This document shows positions 40,382 through 45,290 of a DNA stretch of 45,290 nt, one piece after another. Origin of the DNA: Bacillus pumilus. GTDB lineage: Bacteria; Bacillota; Bacilli; Bacillales; Bacillaceae. The position numbers and the translations under genes are program-made. How positions within the stretch are numbered: the first letter of the stretch is position 1; the number at the start of each line of letters is the position of its first letter. The stretch lies in contig NZ_NKHG01000045.1 of assembly GCF_002744245.1 (NCBI RefSeq), positions 1 to 45,290 of the forward strand, given 5' to 3'. The notes under the pieces were generated by a model that worked only from the letters and a program-made list of their open reading frames with translations, ran no database searches and was not told where the DNA came from.

Positions 40382-42112
40382 TTGGATAAGGAGCTTTTCA
40401 GACATCAAATTGAGGTAGCTGCAAAGAGAAAAAAGGCAGCCCTAGTGATTAAACATGCAAAGGTTATGGACGTGTTTAACCAGGAATGGATAGACGCTGA
40501 TGTCGCTGTTGAAAATGGAAAAATAGTAGGAATTGGAGAGTACGAGGGAGAGCGGGAGCTAGATGCAGCTGGTCAAATGCTTGTACCTGGTTTTATTGAT
40601 GGTCATGTTCATATCGAGTCCTCAATGGTCACCCCTGCTGAATTCTCCAAAGCTGTCGTTCCTCACGGTGTGACAAGTGTCGTCACAGACCCGCATGAAA
40701 TTGCCAATGTTTCAGGTATTGCAGGCATCCGTTTTATGCTGGAAGAAGCGAGAAAAGCTGCCTTAAATATATATTTCATGCTGCCATCCTGTGTGCCGGC
40801 AGTCAGTTTTGAACGATCAGGTGCTACACTAAAAGCGAAAGATTTAAAGCCTCTTTATCAAGAGAAGGAGGTTCTGGGTCTAGCCGAGGTGATGGACTAT
40901 GTCGGTGTGGAGCAGGCTGAAGAAGATATGCTTCAAAAACTACTCGATGCTCAAAACGAGAATAAATTGATTGATGGACATTTGGCAGGTTTAACGGATC
41001 GATTGATTAACGTCTACCGGACAGCAAATGTCCAAACGGATCATGAGGTGACAACGGCTCGAGAGGCCCTTGAACGTGTCAAACGGGGCATGTATGTCAT
41101 GCTGAGAGAAGGGTCTGTTGCCAAAAACGTGAAAAACGTTTTACCAGCTGTCAATGAGAAGAATGCGAGACGTTTTTTCTTTTGTACCGATGATAAACAT
41201 TTAGATGATTTAATGGCGCAAGGAAGTATTGATGAACAGGTGCGTATGTCCATAAAAGAAGGGTTGGATCCTTTTTTAGCGTATCAAATGGGGAGTTTAA
41301 ACGCAGCGGAGTGTTTTGGTCTCAGCACAAAGGGAGCGATTGCGCCAGGCTTTGACGCGGATTTTATGTTCATTTCTGACCTGCATCAAGTAGAGATCAC
41401 AAGCGTATTTATTGCGGGAGAGTTAGTCTCGCAGCATGGAGAATATCAGCCAAGTGTAGAAAAAATTGCACCGAGTCCTGTATTGCTGCAATCTGTACAT
41501 GCAGTGGATGTTCAAGGTCATGATCTTACACTGCCTATGACAGCCCATCAAAAGATGAACGTCATTCGGATTATTCCGAATCAGCTTGAAACAAAATTAG
41601 AACAAGTATCTCCTTCAGAAATCAATGGACAATTCACTAGTGATATAGAAAGAGATTTATTAAAAATGGTCCTTGTAGAACGTCATCAAGGTCTATCTGA
41701 AATTGGGAAAGGGATTGTCAGTGGATTCGGCTTAGAAAAAGGCGCCATTGCAACAACTGTAGCGCATGATTCTCATAACTTAATTGCTGTCGGCACAAAT
41801 GATGACGATATGATGAAAGCCATTGAGACGTTAAAAGAAGCCGGCGGTGGTTTGACCGTTGTAAAAGACGGACAGTCTCTTCATACGCTTCCATTACCGA
41901 TCTCTGGTCTATTATCAGATCAACCCGCACAGGTGGTAAATGAAAGCCTTCATGCACTCCATGAAGCGTTAAAAGAAACGGGCTTCGACTTAGACTTTAA
42001 TCCATTTTTGACGTTATCCTTTTTAGCACTTCCAGTCATTCCAGATGTCAAAATGACGACAAAGGGATTGTTTGATGTCAGAAGCTTTCAGCACCTTCCC
42101 ATTCAATCATAA
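40382..42112 (+). CDS. adeC: Adenine deaminase AdeC
   Basis: Converts adenine to hypoxanthine and ammonia for purine salvage. Amidohydrolase superfamily, 576 aa: GFIDGHVHIESSMVTPAEF (~70-90) provides the metal histidines. TDPHEIANVSG, LAEVMDYVGV, IDGHLAGL and FCTDDKHLDDL follow, and a C-terminal domain (~420-575) has GLEKGAIATTVAHDSHN and GGGLTVV. TTG 40382 is 8 nt after GGAGGAGG (40366-40373). GTG 40376 is too close to that site. Confidence 0.94.
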   Translation: MDKELFRHQIEVAAKRKKAALVIKHAKVMDVFNQEWIDADVAVENGKIVGIGEYEGERELDAAGQMLVPGFIDGHVHIESSMVTPAEFSKAVVPHGVTSVVTDPHEIANVSGIAGIRFMLEEARKAALNIYFMLPSCVPAVSFERSGATLKAKDLKPLYQEKEVLGLAEVMDYVGVEQAEEDMLQKLLDAQNENKLIDGHLAGLTDRLINVYRTANVQTDHEVTTAREALERVKRGMYVMLREGSVAKNVKNVLPAVNEKNARRFFFCTDDKHLDDLMAQGSIDEQVRMSIKEGLDPFLAYQMGSLNAAECFGLSTKGAIAPGFDADFMFISDLHQVEITSVFIAGELVSQHGEYQPSVEKIAPSPVLLQSVHAVDVQGHDLTLPMTAHQKMNVIRIIPNQLETKLEQVSPSEINGQFTSDIERDLLKMVLVERHQGLSEIGKGIVSGFGLEKGAIATTVAHDSHNLIAVGTNDDDMMKAIETLKEAGGGLTVVKDGQSLHTLPLPISGLLSDQPAQVVNESLHALHEALKETGFDLDFNPFLTLSFLALPVIPDVKMTTKGLFDVRSFQHLPIQS

Positions 42113-42120
42113 AATGAAGA

Positions 42121-42158
42121 AAGAAACCGCATGTATCTTCGTATATGCGGTTTCTTTT
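42121..42158 (+). terminator. adeC terminator
   Basis: AAGAAACCGCAT (42121-42132) pairs with ATGCGGTTTCTT (42145-42156), then T. On the minus strand it also ends in TTTCTTTC. Confidence 0.88.
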
Positions 42159-42160
42159 AA

Positions 42161-42200
42161 AAAAAGAGACACAACCTAAGGGCGTGTGTCTCTTTTTTTT
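42161..42200. terminator. rnjA terminator, bidirectional
   Basis: AAAAAGAGACAC (42161-42172) pairs with GTGTCTCTTTTT (42186-42197), T-rich on both strands; it lies just after the rnjA stop. Confidence 0.88.
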
Positions 42201-42201
42201 A

Positions 42202-43869
42202 TTACACTTCCATAATAATCGGTAAGATCATTGGGCGGCGTCTTGTTTTTTCATAAAGGAAAGGGGCAAGAGTGTCAGTAATTTCGTTCTTAATTTCTGA
42301 CCATTGTGTCGTCTTGCGTTCCATTACTTTTTCAAGATGCTTTGAAATTAAATCCTGTGCGTCATTAATGAGATCTCCAGATTCTCTCATGTAGACAAAG
42401 CCTCTTGAGATCAAATCAGGACCAGCAGAAATTTTGAATTCTTTCATGTCCATGCTGACGACGACAATGACAAGACCTTCTTCTGAAAGAATGCGGCGGT
42501 CTCTTAATACGATGTTACCGATATCACCAATACCGCTTCCGTCAATATATACGTTGCCTGATGGAATTTTGCCGGCGACACTTGCTTCGTCACCTTTCAG
42601 TGCAAGCACTTCACCGTTATCCATGATAAAGCAGTTTTCCTCTGGAATATCGCAATCATTCGCAAGTTTAATATGCGTTTTTTGCATGCGATATTCACCG
42701 TGAATCGGCATGAAGAATTTTGGTTTAATCAAACGGAGCATCAGCTTTTGCTCTTCCTGTCCACCATGACCAGATGTATGAATATCATTCAGTGAGCCAT
42801 GAATCACTTCAGCACCAGCACGATAAAGCTGGTTAATGGTACGGCTTACGCTAATATTGTTACCTGGAATCGGTGAAGATGAAAAGACAACAGTGTCTCC
42901 AGGAATAATCGAAATCTGGCGGTGCGTACCGTTCGCAATTCGGGAAAGAGCTGCCATCGGTTCACCTTGGCTACCAGTACAAAGAATGGTGACTTTGTTT
43001 GCTGGAAGACGGTTGATTTCATTATGTTCAATGAACGTGTTTTTTGGACATTTAATATAGCCAAGGTCTTGACCAATATCAATTGCAGACTCCATACTGC
43101 GACCAAACACAGCTACCTTTCGGCCATTGGCGACAGCAGACTCAATCACTTGCTGAAGTCTGTAAATGTTTGAAGCAAAAGTTGCAAAGATGATACGTCC
43201 ATCTACTTTTCTGAAGATGTCATCAATGCTTTCACCTACGCGTCTTTCAGACATCGTAAATTCAGGGATTTCACTGTTTGTACTGTCAGATAGAAGACAA
43301 AGGACGCCTTCTTTACCGATCTCAGCCATTTTCGTTAAATTGGCAGGCTCGCCAACAGGGGTAAAGTCAAACTTGAAATCACCTGTATGTACGATGTTAC
43401 CTGGAGGTGTCTTCACGACAATTCCGTAAGAATCTGGAATACTGTGCGTCGTTCTAAAGAAAGACACAGCTGTTTTTCTAAATTTAATGATATCTTCTTC
43501 TTCAAAAATGTGAAGTTTTGTTTGTCTTAGCAGACCATGCTCTTCCAATTTTTTACGAAGTAGGCCGATTGCGAGTTTGCCTCCGTAAACTGGAATATTC
43601 ACTTGCTTGAGAAGGTAAGGGATACCGCCGATGTGGTCTTCATGTCCGTGAGTAATGAAAAGACCTTTGATTTTATCTTCGTTTTTAACTAAATACGTAT
43701 AGTCAGGGATGACGTAATCAATCCCAAGAAGCTCATCTTCAGGGAACTTAATACCAGCATCAATTAAAATGATTTCATCTTGAAATTGAATGCCATACGT
43801 GTTTTTACCGATCTCACCTAATCCGCCGAGCGCAAAAACTGCCGCCTGATCGTTTTTAACAAATTTCAT
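42202..43869 (-). CDS. rnjA: Ribonuclease J1
   Basis: Essential 5'-to-3' exo- and endoribonuclease of mRNA decay and rRNA maturation. Metallo-beta-lactamase core with HGHEDH at 74-79 (zinc residues His74, His76, Asp78, His79), [12 protein letters not shown] and beta-CASP motifs ([15 protein letters not shown]). The C-terminal domain covers ~450-555. The ATG at 43869 (MKFVKND) gives 555 aa, the B. subtilis length. Another ATG at 43878 overlaps the rpoY stop (ATGA) and has GGAG just before it; either start is possible. It is coupled to rpoY. Confidence 0.95.
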   Translation of the reverse strand: MKFVKNDQAAVFALGGLGEIGKNTYGIQFQDEIILIDAGIKFPEDELLGIDYVIPDYTYLVKNEDKIKGLFITHGHEDHIGGIPYLLKQVNIPVYGGKLAIGLLRKKLEEHGLLRQTKLHIFEEEDIIKFRKTAVSFFRTTHSIPDSYGIVVKTPPGNIVHTGDFKFDFTPVGEPANLTKMAEIGKEGVLCLLSDSTNSEIPEFTMSERRVGESIDDIFRKVDGRIIFATFASNIYRLQQVIESAVANGRKVAVFGRSMESAIDIGQDLGYIKCPKNTFIEHNEINRLPANKVTILCTGSQGEPMAALSRIANGTHRQISIIPGDTVVFSSSPIPGNNISVSRTINQLYRAGAEVIHGSLNDIHTSGHGGQEEQKLMLRLIKPKFFMPIHGEYRMQKTHIKLANDCDIPEENCFIMDNGEVLALKGDEASVAGKIPSGNVYIDGSGIGDIGNIVLRDRRILSEEGLVIVVVSMDMKEFKISAGPDLISRGFVYMRESGDLINDAQDLISKHLEKVMERKTTQWSEIKNEITDTLAPFLYEKTRRRPMILPIIMEV

Positions 43870-43874
43870 TCCTC

Positions 43875-44084
43875 TCATAGCTCCAATACTTTAAAATTTT
43901 CACTTTCTCGTTCATAGTCTAAAAAAGCACCGTCTACAGGCTGAATGAATTCAATATTGTAGTTATGTTTTTTCAGCTTATCGCGTACGTCTCTTTCAGA
44001 AACCGCTTCAACGTATAGTGAATCTGTGTTTTCTCTTACAGGTACCTCAGTAGTACTTGCCTGAAAGAATACCTTATATATCAT
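43875..44084 (-). CDS. rpoY: RNA polymerase epsilon subunit RpoY
   Basis: Small accessory subunit of Bacillus RNA polymerase (YkzG, 69 aa), which binds near the bottom of the polymerase and resembles phage Gp2 in fold. It shows [39 protein letters not shown] and a C-terminal [18 protein letters not shown] precedes the ATG. A -10-like TATAAT on the minus strand is at 44133-44128. It is the first gene of rpoY-rnjA. Confidence 0.94.
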   Translation of the reverse strand: MIYKVFFQASTTEVPVRENTDSLYVEAVSERDVRDKLKKHNYNIEFIQPVDGAFLDYERESENFKVLEL

Positions 44085-44165
44085 CCAAATCTCTCCTTAA
44101 ATACCGTATGTTACACTCGCTTATTCTATTATATTAAAAAAACGCGCATAAGAAAAGTCTCAGAG

Positions 44166-44203
44166 AAAAAAGGACCTTCAGCAAATGTGCGGAAGATCCT
44201 TTT
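44166..44203 (-). terminator. Terminator of the basic microprotein gene
   Basis: On the plus strand AAAAGGACCTTC (44168-44179) pairs with GAAGATCCTTTT (44192-44203), one mismatch. Read on the minus strand it ends in six T. The stem begins at the microprotein's stop codon. Confidence 0.8.
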
Positions 44204-44273
44204 AAGCAATCGATTTTTTACGAAGCATGTCCTTCCATTTTCTTCGAATTTTCTTACGAAGACGACGAAGCAT
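44202..44273 (-). CDS. 23-aa arginine/lysine-rich microprotein
   Basis: The minus-strand ATG at 44273 follows AAAGGAGGCG with good spacing and opens 23 codons (MLRRLRKKIRRKWKDML, then RKKSIA) ending at TAA 44204-44202. Twelve of 23 residues are Arg or Lys, with one Trp and regularly spaced Leu/Ile, an amphipathic basic helix. The stop runs straight into a terminator, and TATAAT (44346-44341) lies ~70 nt upstream, so the unit has promoter, ribosome binding site, frame and terminator. Function unknown: it could bind RNA, ribosome or membrane. It is not part of rpoY-rnjA, whose start is downstream on the same strand beyond this terminator. Confidence 0.6.
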   Translation of the reverse strand: MLRRLRKKIRRKWKDMLRKKSIA

Positions 44274-44340
44274 CACAGGTCGCCTCCTTTCGATATGAGG
44301 TTATATTAGACAGCGAGTTCCGTTCTCTCTTTATACTTGT

Positions 44341-44368
44341 ATTATATGATGTTTCCATTGAATGTTAC
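44341..44368 (-). promoter_or_regulatory. Promoter of the microprotein gene
   Basis: On the minus strand GTAACA (44368-44363; four of six consensus -35 bases), a 16-nt spacer and a perfect TATAAT (44346-44341). Confidence 0.5.
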
Positions 44369-44479
44369 ATGGTTATATGTGGGAAATGGGCGTTTTAAAA
44401 GGAAGTGGTTTCGTCATCGGACATCTTTCTGTATGATGAAGGAGAGAGAGTATACATAACAAGAGACAGGAGACGAGGT

Positions 44480-45259
44480 ATGAATAAAAAAGTCATCTTC
44501 TTTGATATCGACGGAACTTTATATGACCATGATAAAAAAATACCTGAATCAACGAAGCGAGCTGTTCGTTTATTAAAAGAAAAAGGACATCATCTATTCA
44601 TTGCATCCGGCCGTTCCCCTTTTCTGATTCAACCTATTTTAGAGGAATTAGCGCTTGACTCATTTATTGCTTATAACGGTCAATATGTCATGTATGAAGG
44701 ACAAGTCATTTACCGTAACCCGCTTAAACAGAAGCTGATGGAGCAAATATACGAGACTGCGGATCATCATGATCACCCGCTTGTTTTTATGGGAGAAGAA
44801 ACGATGAAGGCCTCTGTCCCGAATCATCCGTTTATCCATGAAGGGATTGGAACCTTAAAAGCAGAGCATCCCGAGCATGATTTGTCTTTCTTTAAAGAAA
44901 ATGAGATTTATCAGATGCTTTTATTCTGTAAGGCGGAAGAGGAAAATCAATATGAGGTGTTCCGCGAAGGAATTGACCTTGTCAGATGGCACGAGCTGTC
45001 AACAGACGTCTTGCCAAAAGGCGGATCAAAAGCCGAAGGAATCAAAAGAGTTATTGAAAGACTGCCTTACGATCAAAAGGATACGGTTGCTTTTGGAGAT
45101 GGGTTGAACGATAGAGAAATGATTTCGTTTGTTGGAACAGGCGTTGCCATGGGAAATGCCGTGAGTGAATTAAAAACATTGGCTGATTTTGTGACGAAAC
45201 CAGTGGATGAGGACGGCATATTTCATGCAGTGACCGAATTAGGCTTCATCGAAGAATGA
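44480..45259 (+). CDS. ykrA: HAD-superfamily (Cof-type) phosphatase YkrA
   Basis: Probable sugar-phosphate phosphatase of the Cof/HAD IIB group, 259 aa. Motif I is FFDIDGTLYD (nucleophile Asp9, Asp11), motif II FIASGRS, the cap domain is at ~85-185, and motifs III/IV are LPKGGSKAEGI and FGDGLNDREMI. The substrate is unknown. ATG 44480 follows AGGAGACGAGG; the frame runs back to 44405 without a site. TATGAT at 44432-44437 may be its -10. Confidence 0.92.
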   Translation: MNKKVIFFDIDGTLYDHDKKIPESTKRAVRLLKEKGHHLFIASGRSPFLIQPILEELALDSFIAYNGQYVMYEGQVIYRNPLKQKLMEQIYETADHHDHPLVFMGEETMKASVPNHPFIHEGIGTLKAEHPEHDLSFFKENEIYQMLLFCKAEEENQYEVFREGIDLVRWHELSTDVLPKGGSKAEGIKRVIERLPYDQKDTVAFGDGLNDREMISFVGTGVAMGNAVSELKTLADFVTKPVDEDGIFHAVTELGFIEE

Positions 45260-45264
45260 AAAAA

Positions 45265-45290
45265 GAAGACCCGCTCATTGCTGGGTCTTC
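45265..45290 (+). terminator. ykrA terminator, cut by the window end
   Basis: GAAGACCC (45265-45272) pairs with GGGTCTTC (45283-45290). The expected T-run lies beyond the window. Confidence 0.75.

Noticed and set aside
1..45290. tRNA, rRNA, insertion sequences, prophage, CRISPR arrays, restriction or toxin-antitoxin modules
   Set aside because: I looked for direct-repeat arrays, transposase-like frames and cloverleaf-type segments and recognised none. Almost all of the sequence is syntenic housekeeping DNA.

Overview
The window is a chromosomal segment of a low-GC, endospore-forming Bacillus. Nearly every gene matches, in order and orientation, the B. subtilis stretch from ykuC to ykrA. Several genes I remember from that stretch are missing (ykyB, fadG, yknUV, panE/ykpB), and a Thermus-type manganese catalase is present. 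This points to a relative of B. subtilis, most likely the B. pumilus/safensis/altitudinis group. The species call is an inference from memory, not a search.

Layout. 1-3.8 kb: frameshifted MFS transporter ykuC, L,D-transpeptidase ykuD, frameshifted Tat-type phosphoesterase ykuE, then fadH behind a FadR operator. 3.8-6.3 kb: c-di-GMP-binding ykuI, the Fur-controlled small RNA fsrA, and an inserted manganese catalase. 6.4-9.9 kb: ykuJ, ykuK, the AbrB antirepressor abbA, the c-di-AMP receptor darB, the citrate regulator ccpC and a DUF4275-like gene. 9.9-14.2 kb: Fur-controlled flavodoxin operon ykuNOP, then dapH-dapI (acetylated diaminopimelate/lysine pathway) and ykuS. 14.2-18.4 kb: MscS channel ykuT, peroxiredoxin ykuU, thioredoxin-like ykuV, nucleoid regulator rok, sporulation gene yknT.

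18.4-22.6 kb: molybdenum-cofactor operon mobA-moeB-moeA-mobB-moaE-moaD with overlapping genes. 22.6-27.2 kb: a short Rok-like protein where B. subtilis carries yknUV, divergent from the efflux operon yknWXYZ. 27.4-31.1 kb: fructose operon fruR-fruK-fruA. 31.2-36.6 kb: sipT, ykoA, ABC-F protein ykpA, frameshifted ampS, small ykpC and mreBH. 36.8-45.3 kb: abh, kinC, ykqA, ktrC, adeC, rnjA-rpoY, a 23-codon basic microprotein gene with its own signals, and ykrA.

Themes. Post-exponential control is dense here: abbA, abh, kinC, rok and Spo0A-type boxes. Iron limitation acts through two Fur loci, fsrA and ykuNOP. Envelope stress appears as a SigX-type promoter at abh and a SigI-like one at mreBH. 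No tRNA, rRNA, IS element, prophage or CRISPR array was seen.

Most interesting items: the Rok paralogue with almost no linker; the 23-aa basic microprotein; the catalase behind fsrA with a sporulation-type promoter; a CcpC box in the ccpC leader; a hairpin that hides the ykuS ribosome binding site; tandem hairpins in the ykuU leader; and three frame-broken genes, all on the minus strand.
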